From: Thauera humireducens | GTDB lineage: Bacteria; Pseudomonadota; Gammaproteobacteria; Burkholderiales; Rhodocyclaceae | Assembly (NCBI RefSeq): GCF_001051995.2 | Contig: NZ_CP014646.1 | Span: 558,001 to 622,000 of the forward strand | DNA: 64,000 nt | Direction: 5' to 3' | Part shown: in pieces, positions 1-7,171 of the stretch | Layout of the letters: every line of letters begins with the position of its first letter | Position numbering within the stretch: position 1 is the stretch's first letter | The notes under the pieces: model-generated | The model's input: only the letters and a program-made list of their open reading frames with translations | What the model was told of the DNA's origin: nothing | Database searches by the model: none | Program-made: the position numbers and the translations under genes

Positions 1-1
1 G

Positions 2-601
2 TGTTTTGCCGACGACGATCTGGCCTTGTGCCAGCAGGCCTTCGACGAGCGTGTCGACTTCGAGCGACTGCTGGTGGAGGGCCATGTTTCCCTGGCCGTG
101 CCGGAGACGCCCTTTGCCGAGGGGCAATTCCCGACCCCGTCGGGCAAGTGCGAGTTCTTCAGTGCGCGGCTTGCTGCGGCCGGACATGACGGTTTGCCGG
201 CCGTGCTGCCGAACTACGAGGCGCTGGGCTCGGACGAGCGCTACCCCCTGGCGATGATCTCGCCGCCGCCGCGCAACTTCCTCAACTCCACCTTCGTCAA
301 TGTCGATAGCCTGCGCGACGGCGAAGGGGGGCCGAATCTGGAGATCCATCCCGACGACGCCGCGCCGCGGCAGATCGCCGACGGCGCGCGCGTGCGCGTC
401 TTCAACGACCGCGGCAGCTATCACTGCATCGCCCGGGTCGGCCTGCGCGCTCGGCCTGGAGTGGTCAATGGGCTGGGCGTGTGGTGGCGAAAGCTCAGTC
501 TGAGCGGCACCAACGCCAACGAGCTCACCAGCCAGAAGCTGACGGACCTCGGCGCGGCACCGGTGTTCTACGACTGTCTGGTCGAGGTCGAACCGGCCTG
601 A
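2..601 (+). CDS. Molybdopterin oxidoreductase, C-terminal part (truncated by window edge)
   Basis: This is an open frame from the first base to a TGA at 599-601; only the last 199 residues are present. The visible part matches the C-terminal molybdopterin-dinucleotide-binding domain of the DMSO reductase/formate dehydrogenase superfamily: SPPPRNFLNSTFVN near residue 84, then a beta-barrel stretch with NLEIHPDDA, DGARVRVFNDRG and a terminal TNANELTSQKLTD segment. That last pattern is typical of anaerobic dehydrogenases related to assimilatory nitrate reductase. The substrate cannot be told because the catalytic domains and any N-terminal Fe-S cluster lie outside the window. It is convergent with the next gene, and a strong hairpin separates them. 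Confidence 0.85.
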   Translation, partial: CFADDDLALCQQAFDERVDFERLLVEGHVSLAVPETPFAEGQFPTPSGKCEFFSARLAAAGHDGLPAVLPNYEALGSDERYPLAMISPPPRNFLNSTFVNVDSLRDGEGGPNLEIHPDDAAPRQIADGARVRVFNDRGSYHCIARVGLRARPGVVNGLGVWWRKLSLSGTNANELTSQKLTDLGAAPVFYDCLVEVEPA

Positions 602-611
602 GCCCTGCCGT

Positions 612-651
612 TCGCATGTGCCGGGCGCCCGCGGACGTCCGGCACATGCGA
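612..651. terminator. Bidirectional hairpin between convergent genes
   Basis: A perfect 13-bp inverted repeat (612-624 pairs with 639-651, arm TCGCATGTGCCGG) encloses a 14-nt loop. It sits exactly between the stop codons of two convergent genes, so it can serve both as a transcription terminator. There is no long T-tract on either side, so termination is inferred from position and stem strength. Confidence 0.7.
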
Positions 652-652
652 C

Positions 653-1969
653 TTACGCCGTCGTCGTCCCGACGCTCCAGTAGAAGCCGGGCGTGGTGCC
701 GTTGAGCGCATGGTCTCCCACCACCCGGGCCTTGAAGATCACCGGGTTGTGCGACGCCAGCGTGCGGGCGTTGCGCCAGTGGCGATCGAGCCGGCGGTCT
801 TCCTGCACGGCCGAGGCGCCACCGACGTCGAACAGTCGGGTGGTGGCGTTCAGCACCGTATCGACCAGGCCGACCTGCGCCTTGGCAGCGGCCAGTTCGA
901 CGTCGACCAGCAGGCTCTCGGGGATGGCTTGGCCATCCTGGCGCAGGCGGTCGATGTGCCCGAGCCTGGCCGCCACCGCGCGCACCGCGGTTTCGCCGAT
1001 GAAGGCGGTGCTGGCGAGTTGGCCGATGACCTGCTGGATCAGCGGGTCCTCGCGCGGCGTGGTGCCGCTGCCGTGGCTGAACACGCGCTTGCGCGGGCGA
1101 ACGAAGGCGCAGGCGTCGCGCTCGATGGCGCGGGCGATGCCGGTCAGCGTGGCCAGATGCACGAGCTGGAAGAATGCGGTCATCGGCGTCGGCCCGCTAC
1201 GGGAATAGCGCCAGATTGCATCCGCATCGACCTCCACGTCGGTGAAGCAGGTGGTGCCCGAGCCGGTCAGGCGCTGCCCGAAGCCCTTCCAGTCGTCGAT
1301 GCGTTCGACGCCGGGCGCATCGGCGCGGACAAGCACCGTAACGCCGCGCTCGCTGCCATCGTCCTCCTGCAATTGTGCGGTGGCGGCGATCCAGTCGGCG
1401 TACAGCGATCCGCTGCTGTAATACTTGGTGCCATTCAGGTGCAGCACACCGTCGCGCCGGGTGATCCGGGTCGCCTGCGTGCCGAGTGCGCCGTCGCCGG
1501 CCTCTGTGGTGGCGTTGCCGAAGATCTCGCCGGCCGCGGCGCGTTGCAGCCAGACGGGATGCTGTGCCGGATCGATTTCGGCATACAGGCGTTCGATCTG
1601 GCCGAAATGAGCGCGGAAGATGTTGGGCAGGTTGGAGTCGGCTTCGGCAAGTTCGATCAGCAGGTCGAAGAACTGCTCGACCGTGGCGCCGAAGCCGCCG
1701 AATTCCACTGGCACACGCAGCGCCCCGAAGCGGGCGTCGCGCAACCAGCCGACGGCGTCGAAGGGCAGTTCGCGTCCATGTTCGCGCGCGGCGGAACGCT
1801 CGGCGATGCGTGAGAAGATCGGGCGGAAGCGTGCGGCCAGCGTCTCGTAAGCGGGAGCATGCGCCGCTGCAGCCGGCGGCGTCGTCGATGGAAAGGGATA
1901 GGGCATCGATTCGAGACTGGCCGGAACGACGAGATCCGGCTGGGGGAGGTTGTGCAGGCGCGCGTTCAT
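653..1969 (-). CDS. Acyl-CoA dehydrogenase-like flavin monooxygenase (DszC/SfnB/SfnC family)
   Basis: The protein has 438 residues and an acyl-CoA dehydrogenase fold. It belongs to the branch that uses reduced flavin and O2 on organosulfur compounds (DszC, SfnB/SfnC), not to fatty-acyl-CoA oxidation. Seen: an N-terminal helical region with VPVEFGGFGA, a middle beta domain (GDGALGTQ, KYYSSGSLYADW) and a C-terminal helical domain ending in the family signature WRNARTLASHNP. The ATG at 1969 overlaps the stop of the upstream LLM monooxygenase by 4 bp (ATGA), which fixes the start; the open frame extends further upstream but that part has no homologous look. It is the last gene of a three-gene operon. 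The exact substrate is unknown. Confidence 0.85.
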   Translation of the reverse strand: MNARLHNLPQPDLVVPASLESMPYPFPSTTPPAAAAHAPAYETLAARFRPIFSRIAERSAAREHGRELPFDAVGWLRDARFGALRVPVEFGGFGATVEQFFDLLIELAEADSNLPNIFRAHFGQIERLYAEIDPAQHPVWLQRAAAGEIFGNATTEAGDGALGTQATRITRRDGVLHLNGTKYYSSGSLYADWIAATAQLQEDDGSERGVTVLVRADAPGVERIDDWKGFGQRLTGSGTTCFTDVEVDADAIWRYSRSGPTPMTAFFQLVHLATLTGIARAIERDACAFVRPRKRVFSHGSGTTPREDPLIQQVIGQLASTAFIGETAVRAVAARLGHIDRLRQDGQAIPESLLVDVELAAAKAQVGLVDTVLNATTRLFDVGGASAVQEDRRLDRHWRNARTLASHNPVIFKARVVGDHALNGTTPGFYWSVGTTTA

Positions 1970-3351
1970 GCGAACTCCACAGTGCTGTTTGCGGTATTGG
2001 GGGTGAAGGCGCCGCGATAGCGGGCAGCCGGATGGCGTTCGTTGATGCGGTCGGTGCCGAACAGCTTCTGGCGTAGCGTACCGGGGCGGTACTCGCGCTT
2101 GGCCAGGCCGCGCTTCTGCAGCACCGGCAGCAGATGTTCGTTGAACTCTTCGTACGAGCCGGGCAGGTGCCAGTTGATGACGTTGACGCCGTCGATGCCG
2201 GCCTGCTGCCACTGCTCGAGTTGATCGGCGATCTGCTCCGGCGTGCCGGCGATGCGGCCGCGGCGTGAGGTGAGACGACCCAGATCGGCCACGGTCGGCA
2301 CCTTGCCGGGGGTGCTCTTGGCATACCAGTCGAGGATGCTCTGGCTGGCCTCGGACTTGATCGCCGACAGCGGGGTGTCGGCCGGGTAGGGCTTGCCGTA
2401 GCGGTCGACCGCATAGTTGTGATGAGCGAGGAAACCGTCGACGCTGACGTGCTCGTCATACTCGGCCTCCTTGCGGCGAACTTCGGCCTCGGTGCTGCCG
2501 AGGATGAAGCTCATGCCCTGGAAGAACTTGATGTCCTCGGCGCGCCGGCCTGCGGCGACGGCGAGGCGGCGGGTATCGCGGATGAGTTCGGCCGCGACCG
2601 TGGGATTGGGGGTGATGATGAACTGGCCCTCGGCGTTGGCTGCCGCAAACTGTCGCCCGGCGCCCGAGGAGCCGGCCTGGAACAGCAGCGGCGTGCGCTG
2701 CGGCGACGGAGAACTCAGGTGCGGCCCTTCCACCCGGTAGCGCGCGCCGACGTGGTTGATCTTGTGGATCTTGTTGTGATCGGCAAACACGCCGCGCGCG
2801 CGGTCGATCAGCAGCGCGCCTTCGTCCCACGAGCCTTCCCATAGCTTGTAGACGACATCGACGTATTCTTGCGCCCAGGCGTAACGCTCGTCGTGCGGCG
2901 TGAGCTGGTCCAGGCCGAAGTTGCGCGCAGCGTTTTCCACTGAACTGGTCACGATGTTCCAGGCCACGCGTCCGCGCGAAATGTGGTCCAGCGTCGACAC
3001 CTTGCGTGCGAAATCAAATGGATGCGCCTGCAGCACCGAGCTGGTGAAGGCCAGACCAAGGTGTTCCGTATTGACAGCAAGAGCCGAAAGCAGCACCGAC
3101 GGGTCGTTGCTCGGAATCTGCAGCCCCTCGCGTGCATTGACCTCGTAGTCGCCGCCGAGCGGACCATACACGCCGACGATGTCGGCGAAGAAGATGGCAT
3201 CGAAGAGGCCGCGCTCGAGCGTGCGCGCAAGGTCGACCCACAGATTCACGTCGTTGAAGTTGACCTGCTGGGCATCGGGGCGCCGCCACTGCCCATGCTG
3301 GATGTGGGAGGCGGTATTCATTACGAAGGCGTTGAAGGCGAGTGCTGTCAT
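1966..3351 (-). CDS. LLM-class flavin-dependent monooxygenase, NtaA/SnaA/DszA family
   Basis: The protein has 461 residues, normal for the NtaA/SnaA/DszA group: class C flavin monooxygenases that use FMNH2 from a separate reductase to oxidise sulfones, aminopolycarboxylates or similar. Seen: the TIM-barrel start (NTASHIQHGQWR), FADIVGVYG, the strand LGLAFTSSV, and the family signature SRGRVAWNIVTS followed by NFG. FQAGSS and a C-terminal GTPEQIADQL, typical of the LLM fold, are also present. It lies between two DszC-like flavoproteins and overlaps the downstream one by 4 bp. No flavin reductase is encoded in the window, so FMNH2 must come from elsewhere. The substrate is inferred only as a sulfur compound, from the sfn-like context. 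Confidence 0.88.
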   Translation of the reverse strand: MTALAFNAFVMNTASHIQHGQWRRPDAQQVNFNDVNLWVDLARTLERGLFDAIFFADIVGVYGPLGGDYEVNAREGLQIPSNDPSVLLSALAVNTEHLGLAFTSSVLQAHPFDFARKVSTLDHISRGRVAWNIVTSSVENAARNFGLDQLTPHDERYAWAQEYVDVVYKLWEGSWDEGALLIDRARGVFADHNKIHKINHVGARYRVEGPHLSSPSPQRTPLLFQAGSSGAGRQFAAANAEGQFIITPNPTVAAELIRDTRRLAVAAGRRAEDIKFFQGMSFILGSTEAEVRRKEAEYDEHVSVDGFLAHHNYAVDRYGKPYPADTPLSAIKSEASQSILDWYAKSTPGKVPTVADLGRLTSRRGRIAGTPEQIADQLEQWQQAGIDGVNVINWHLPGSYEEFNEHLLPVLQKRGLAKREYRPGTLRQKLFGTDRINERHPAARYRGAFTPNTANSTVEFA

Positions 3352-3407
3352 GGGAATGTCCTGTGCTGGCTGGGATTCTGGATGCGGTCGCGATGAGCAG
3401 GGATGGC

Positions 3408-4676
3408 TCAGACCACCGGTTCGCCGATACGCGGGGCTGACGCATCGTTGGGGGAGACTGTGCGCTGAAGGGGCGGCTGGCGGCCCTCAGGAGCGGGCGC
3501 GGCGCGCTGGCGCGTGATCGCTTCCTTCGCCACGCGCTCAATGACCATGTCGTTGTGCGGCGGGTTGTAGAGGCCGCACTGCACGTCGCGGAAATAGCGC
3601 TCCAGCGGCAGGTCGCGCGACAGCCCATGGCCGCCCGCGATCTGCATCGCCAGCTCGACGATGCGGATCGCGTTGTTGGTCACAACGTACTTGGTGATTG
3701 CGACCTCGCTGCCGAGCCTGTCCTTGAGTTCGTCGTGGCGGTCCCAGCGCTCGGCCAGGCCGTAGAGCAGCGCCTTCGAGGCGCTCACCAGGATCTCGAT
3801 CTCGCCGATCTTCTGCTGCACCTGAGGCGCATCGAGGACCGCCCCACCGAGTGCGGGTGCGAAGCGGCTATCGGCAAAGTCGAGGATGAAGTCGCGCGCG
3901 GCTACCGCGATGCCGAGATAGATGGCCGGCAACTGCAGCGAGTAGGCACTGCTGCAGGCCATGAACCGGCTCGGCTTGCCCTTCTCGAGGCGGACCAGCA
4001 GGGCCTCGGCGGGCACTTCCACGCCGTCGAGTTCGACGTCGTGGCTGCCGGTACTGCGCATGCCCAGCGAATCCCATGTTTCGATGACCCGCACGCGGTC
4101 CGTCTTGCGCACCAGGAACTCGGCCGTCTGGTCCTCTTCCTCGATGTAGGCGAGCACGGTGAATTGATTCACTGCGGGCGCAAGTGTTGAGAACGCCTTG
4201 CGCCCCGTGATGACCCAGCCGTCACCGCGCCGGCGTGCGCGGGTCGTAGGGTTGAAGCCGCGGATCACGTTGCCGGCATCGCGTTCGGTAGCGAAGACGT
4301 TGATCAGCTCGCCGCGCTCTACCGCATCGCGGCAGATGCGTTCGAAGATCGACTCGTCCCAGGCGCGCGTGGTGCGCAGGCCAAAGAGCGTCATCAGGTG
4401 CCAGCCAAGCGCCAGCGCCGTGGCGCCACTGGCACCCGCGAGGCGTTCCTGAATCAGCAGAGTTTCATAGAGGGACAATTCCCGGCCGCCGTACGTCCTT
4501 GGTACGGTCAGACCGAGTGCGCCCTTGCTCCGGAGGATGTCGAAGTGTTCGAAGGGGAATTCTCCCGTGCGGTCATAGCGCGCGGCGGTCGGACGAATTT
4601 CGTTGGCGATGTCTTGAGCGTAGGCAACCAGTTCGGTGTCGCGTGCGTTGCGGATGGTCAGGTCGTCCATGGACAT
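3408..4676 (-). CDS. Acyl-CoA dehydrogenase family flavoprotein, first gene of sulfur operon
   Basis: The protein has 422 residues with a complete acyl-CoA dehydrogenase fold: VPRTYGGREL in the N-terminal helices, FATERDAGN and SLGMRSTGSHDVELDGVEVP in the beta domain, and QIAGGHGLSRDLPLERYFRDVQ in the C-terminal helices. Where typical dehydrogenases carry the catalytic base in a (I/M)YEGT motif, this protein reads LYNPPHND, so the usual Glu is absent. That fits an oxygenase or desulfurising role (SfnC/DszC-like) better than a beta-oxidation enzyme. Two in-frame ATGs exist (4676 and 4670). A 56-bp gap leads into the LLM gene, and a sigma-54-type promoter lies upstream. Confidence 0.85.
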   Translation of the reverse strand: MSMDDLTIRNARDTELVAYAQDIANEIRPTAARYDRTGEFPFEHFDILRSKGALGLTVPRTYGGRELSLYETLLIQERLAGASGATALALGWHLMTLFGLRTTRAWDESIFERICRDAVERGELINVFATERDAGNVIRGFNPTTRARRRGDGWVITGRKAFSTLAPAVNQFTVLAYIEEEDQTAEFLVRKTDRVRVIETWDSLGMRSTGSHDVELDGVEVPAEALLVRLEKGKPSRFMACSSAYSLQLPAIYLGIAVAARDFILDFADSRFAPALGGAVLDAPQVQQKIGEIEILVSASKALLYGLAERWDRHDELKDRLGSEVAITKYVVTNNAIRIVELAMQIAGGHGLSRDLPLERYFRDVQCGLYNPPHNDMVIERVAKEAITRQRAAPAPEGRQPPLQRTVSPNDASAPRIGEPVV

Positions 4677-4742
4677 TGTGCTGTCTCGGCTACAGGTCAG
4701 GTGGAATTGAAGGATGCGGAGGCATCACTCCATCTCTCCCTG

Positions 4743-4758
4743 TGCAGCATCCATGCCA
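4743..4758 (-). promoter_or_regulatory. Candidate sigma-54 (-24/-12) promoter of the sfn-like operon
   Basis: On the minus strand the bases read TGGCATG-GATG-CTGCA, two mismatches from the consensus TGGCACG-N4-TTGCA, with the invariant GG and GC 10 bp apart. Transcription would start near 4732 and leave a leader of about 56 nt before the ATG at 4676. SfnR, a sigma-54 activator encoded at 8436-9536, is the obvious activator. Binding is inferred. Confidence 0.65.
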
Positions 4759-4891
4759 GAAGATGAAATATAGATAAATCAAGGACTAACGGCGAGACTT
4801 CGGCATGACGCTGTTGCGCAGAAGCCAGATCTGAACGGCTGCTGTTGCCCCGTGCGCAGGCGTCCGTTCGCGTAGCGAGAACCGGAAATGC

Positions 4892-4918
4892 GACAGGCCG
4901 TCGTGATGACGGCCTGTC
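4892..4918. repeat. Perfect 11-bp inverted repeat: terminator or activator site
   Basis: GACAGGCCGTC (4892-4902) and its exact reverse complement (4908-4918) flank a 5-nt loop. It can be read two ways. It is a hairpin terminator for the gene ending at 4960, although it has no T-tract. It is also a perfect 27-bp palindrome 134 bp upstream of the -24 element of the sigma-54 promoter, the usual distance for an enhancer-binding protein site. Both may be true. Confidence 0.5.
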
Positions 4919-4959
4919 CAAGGGGATCTGAGATCCGGTGGCACGCCTCAGGAGGGCGT

Positions 4960-5415
4960 CTAGCGTGCGTGTAAATCTTCCGCCGTGCTACGTGTTGGAG
5001 GCTGGTCGAGCAGCAGCCCGAGCAGCGTCTGGCGTTGTCCTGCGTCGAGGATCGCGCGTTCGGTAATGAGCTGCTCGATGAGCATGCGCTGCTGCGCCTG
5101 CTGCAGTTCGGCTATCGCCGCGCGTTCCGATTCGATGCGCTCGGGATCGAGGGTGTCGGCGAAGAGTGCCTTCACAAGCGCGGTGCGGTGTGCTTCGAGC
5201 TGTGCACTGGCCCTTTCGAACTGCTGAAGGAATGGACGCTCGGCAGCCTCCCAGCGGGCGCGCTGCGCCTCATCCAGGCCCAGAACCTGATGCAGCGGAG
5301 GCTTCGGAGCGGGTGCGACGTTGGAGCGGAGCCGGTCCAGCGCAACGGCGCCGACGACGCCAAGGTTGACTGCGAGCGACAGCAGCAGTGCGAGTTGAAG
5401 CGAGCGGGGTTTCAT
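4960..5415 (-). CDS. Membrane-anchored periplasmic sensor/chaperone, CnrX/Spy-like (Metal_resist-type)
   Basis: The protein has 151 residues: an N-terminal membrane anchor (about residues 8-28), then an all-helical periplasmic part with LGLDEAQRARW, a long charged helix and a QAQQRMLIEQLI segment. This is the pattern of heavy-metal or envelope-stress sensors of the CnrX/Spy/CpxP type. The ATG at 5415 overlaps the stop of the anti-sigma gene (ATGA), so I chose it over an ATG 24 nt upstream. Being coupled to an ECF sigma and its anti-sigma factor suggests it senses a periplasmic signal for them, as CnrX does for CnrY/CnrH. No His/Met metal-ligand cluster stands out, so the ligand is unknown. 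Confidence 0.7.
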   Translation of the reverse strand: MKPRSLQLALLLSLAVNLGVVGAVALDRLRSNVAPAPKPPLHQVLGLDEAQRARWEAAERPFLQQFERASAQLEAHRTALVKALFADTLDPERIESERAAIAELQQAQQRMLIEQLITERAILDAGQRQTLLGLLLDQPPTRSTAEDLHAR

Positions 5416-5921
5416 CGTGAGTTCCCTGTTGGGTCGCAAGCATGAGCGCTGGGGCAGAGATTTCCCGGCGGGACGGAGTCGAACAGGCTCATGGCCACAA
5501 GCGTGACGTTCCTTGATGGCGGTGAGATGGAGGGCTCCATCTGTAGCAGGCTCTCACCCAGCCACAGACCCATCGCGATGGCTGCGGTAGCCCCCGCAGA
5601 CGACGACAAGGCGAATGACCAGCGGGTCAGCGGACGGGCCAGGGACATCCACCGTGCCCGCCATCCCATGTGCGGACGTCCTTGCACCGCCGGCGTCGCG
5701 CCGGCCTGAAGGCGCGCAATCACCCGTTCTCCAAGGTCGACATCGAGCATGGCGGGAGGCAGGGCGAGGAAGGCCGCATGCAGGCGCCTCAGTCCGTCCA
5801 GTCTGGTCGCGCACTGCGGACAGCCTGCGCAGTGGGTGAGCAGTTCCGTGCGGGCCGAGGCGGGCAGTGCCTCGTCGACCAGAGCCGATAGCGCATCGTC
5901 TGGGGGGCAGATTCCGGTCAT
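5412..5921 (-). CDS. Anti-sigma factor with cytoplasmic zinc finger and one membrane helix
   Basis: The protein has 169 residues. The N-terminal zf-HC2/ZAS motif is H30-x3-C34-x2-C37, which in this family binds zinc and contacts the sigma factor. A hydrophobic segment around residues 100-125 (ALSSSAGATAAIAMGLWL) is the likely membrane helix, followed by a short C-terminal tail. It overlaps the ECF sigma gene upstream and the sensor gene downstream, by 4 bp each, so the three are translationally coupled. Its partner is inferred to be the sigma factor encoded just before it. Confidence 0.85.
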   Translation of the reverse strand: MTGICPPDDALSALVDEALPASARTELLTHCAGCPQCATRLDGLRRLHAAFLALPPAMLDVDLGERVIARLQAGATPAVQGRPHMGWRARWMSLARPLTRWSFALSSSAGATAAIAMGLWLGESLLQMEPSISPPSRNVTLVAMSLFDSVPPGNLCPSAHACDPTGNSR

Positions 5922-6484
5922 TTTCGCGCTCCTCCATGCGGATCGAAATGTTCAAGCAGCGCGGTGCGCGCGCGGGCGAGGCGAGACTTCACGGTGCCTT
6001 CGGCAACCCCCAGGACGTCCGCCAGTTCTGCGTAGGCGAGCCCCTCGACTTCGCGCAGCAACAGGACCTCGCGGTGCTCGGGGGCGATACGCCGCAGGGC
6101 GCGGTCGAGCTGAATCTGTTGCTGATGGCTGGCGTAACGGGCCTCCGGTCCCGGCGACGCATCAGCGACGTCGAGCCCATCTTCCAGTGGCGCGAACCGC
6201 ACGCGTTGTCGGCGGCGCAGATGGTCGAGCGCCGCGTTGCGTGCAATCTGCAACAGCCAGGTGGAGAAGCGGGCGTCCGGACGCCAGCCGGGCAATGCCT
6301 GCCATGCCTTGACGAACACGTCCTGCGTCAGCTCCATCGCTTCGTCGTGGGCGTCGAGCATGCGCATGATGAAGCGGAACACGCGCGCCTGATGACGGCG
6401 GACGAGGTCAGCAAAGGCCGACATGTCACCCGCTCGTGAGCGGGCGACATCGCTGACATCCATTGCCGCATCCGTGTCATTCAT
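5918..6484 (-). CDS. ECF-family RNA polymerase sigma factor
   Basis: The protein has 188 residues with both ECF domains. Region 2 is near residues 22-65 (VRRHQARVFRFIMRML, then ELTQDVFVKAWQALP). Region 4 is near residues 127-180 (LRRIAPEHREVLLLREVEG, then ELADVLGVAEGTVKSRLARAR). There is no C-terminal extension. It is followed with a 4-bp overlap by a ZAS anti-sigma factor and then a periplasmic sensor, and preceded 45 bp upstream by an exported DnrO-like protein. An ECF-type promoter upstream of that first gene suggests autoregulation. It differs from housekeeping RpoE by lacking rseB/degP-type neighbours. Confidence 0.93.
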   Translation of the reverse strand: MNDTDAAMDVSDVARSRAGDMSAFADLVRRHQARVFRFIMRMLDAHDEAMELTQDVFVKAWQALPGWRPDARFSTWLLQIARNAALDHLRRRQRVRFAPLEDGLDVADASPGPEARYASHQQQIQLDRALRRIAPEHREVLLLREVEGLAYAELADVLGVAEGTVKSRLARARTALLEHFDPHGGARK

Positions 6485-6529
6485 GCTGGCAGGCGGCGTG
6501 TTGTCGTGCGCGCGGCTTCATCGACTGGC

Positions 6530-7027
6530 TCAGTGCTCCGTCTTCAAGCCCTTCCAGCCCGGATGTTCGAAGTGGGCGGCGTAGTCGTCAAGGGTTCTCG
6601 CGACAAGGACGACGCCTTGCTCCCGTTCGGTGCCCGGCTTGTGTCCGGCGATCACATCGACGCCCTGGCCGATCTCGCCAATGATCGCGTGCAGGACGTC
6701 GTCCGCTTCGGGCTGCAGCTTGCAGTTCTGCACCACGTAGCCGACCTGCGCTTCAATGGATTGCGCAAGCGTCTGGTAGCGCGTGGTGTCGAACTTGCCC
6801 GAATGGACGTCAGGCAGGGCCTGCGCCAGTGCGTTCCGAATGGATTCCATCCCTGTGCGCAGTGCTTCGTCGGTTTGCCACTTCGCGCCCTGATTGAGCT
6901 TGAGCACCGCCGTGTGGGTATCGTGTTGATGGGTGTCGGCCGCCATGACCGTGGCGGGTGCGAAAACACCGCCAAGAAGGGCAAAGGCGCCGATGGCCAG
7001 CAATCGGGCGGGTGTATAGGCGTTCAT
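6530..7027 (-). CDS. Exported DnrO-like periplasmic protein of unknown function
   Basis: The protein has 165 residues with a clear signal peptide (basic start, then a hydrophobic stretch ending in ATVMAA, cleavage near residue 29). The mature part opens with a His-rich segment (DTHQHDTHT), followed by LNQGAKWQTDEALR, a C-x-L motif (QNCKLQPEAD) and a terminal FEHPGW. I recall this pattern from small periplasmic proteins annotated 'DnrO' in proteobacteria; their function is not established to my knowledge. It lies behind an ECF-type promoter and 45 bp ahead of the ECF sigma gene, so it may be a target of, or a part of, the same stress response. The N-terminal histidines could bind metal. Confidence 0.7.
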   Translation of the reverse strand: MNAYTPARLLAIGAFALLGGVFAPATVMAADTHQHDTHTAVLKLNQGAKWQTDEALRTGMESIRNALAQALPDVHSGKFDTTRYQTLAQSIEAQVGYVVQNCKLQPEADDVLHAIIGEIGQGVDVIAGHKPGTEREQGVVLVARTLDDYAAHFEHPGWKGLKTEH

Positions 7028-7085
7028 ATCGATGAGGTCCTTTTGTCCTGGTTTCGAGCGGGCGGCGATGCCGTCCTGAAGCTTG

Positions 7086-7111
7086 AAACGAGCGGACTAG
7101 GAAAATGTTCC
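7086..7111 (-). promoter_or_regulatory. Candidate ECF sigma promoter (GGAAC-N16-CGTTT)
   Basis: On the minus strand GGAAC lies at 7111-7107 and CGTTT at 7090-7086 with a 16-bp spacer, the usual ECF -35/-10 layout. It ends about 59 bp before the DnrO-like start codon. Since the only ECF sigma nearby is the third element downstream, autoregulation of the whole unit is the simplest reading. This is inference from sequence only. Confidence 0.6.
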
Positions 7112-7123
7112 GTCAATCGATAC

Positions 7124-7163
7124 GCCAACATGAGTCGAGCGCCCGTCTCGGGTTCATGTTGGC
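7124..7163. terminator. Long hairpin downstream of the SfnB-like gene
   Basis: A perfect 10-bp inverted repeat (7124-7133 with 7154-7163, arm GCCAACATGA) contains an inner CGAG/CTCG pair. It starts 9 bp after the stop of the SfnB-like gene on the minus strand and lies just upstream of the ECF promoter, so it would separate the two transcription units. There is no T-tract. Confidence 0.55.
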
Positions 7164-7171
7164 CCGCGTGA

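Noticed and set aside
710..1813. Long plus-strand open frame opposite the DszC-like gene
   Set aside because: It is the antisense shadow of a well-supported gene. The protein is Arg/Gly/Ala-rich without any family motif, as expected from high GC.
4697..4921. 74-residue minus-strand frame upstream of the flavoprotein operon
   Set aside because: It overlaps the sigma-54 promoter and the palindrome, and has no family look or ribosome site.
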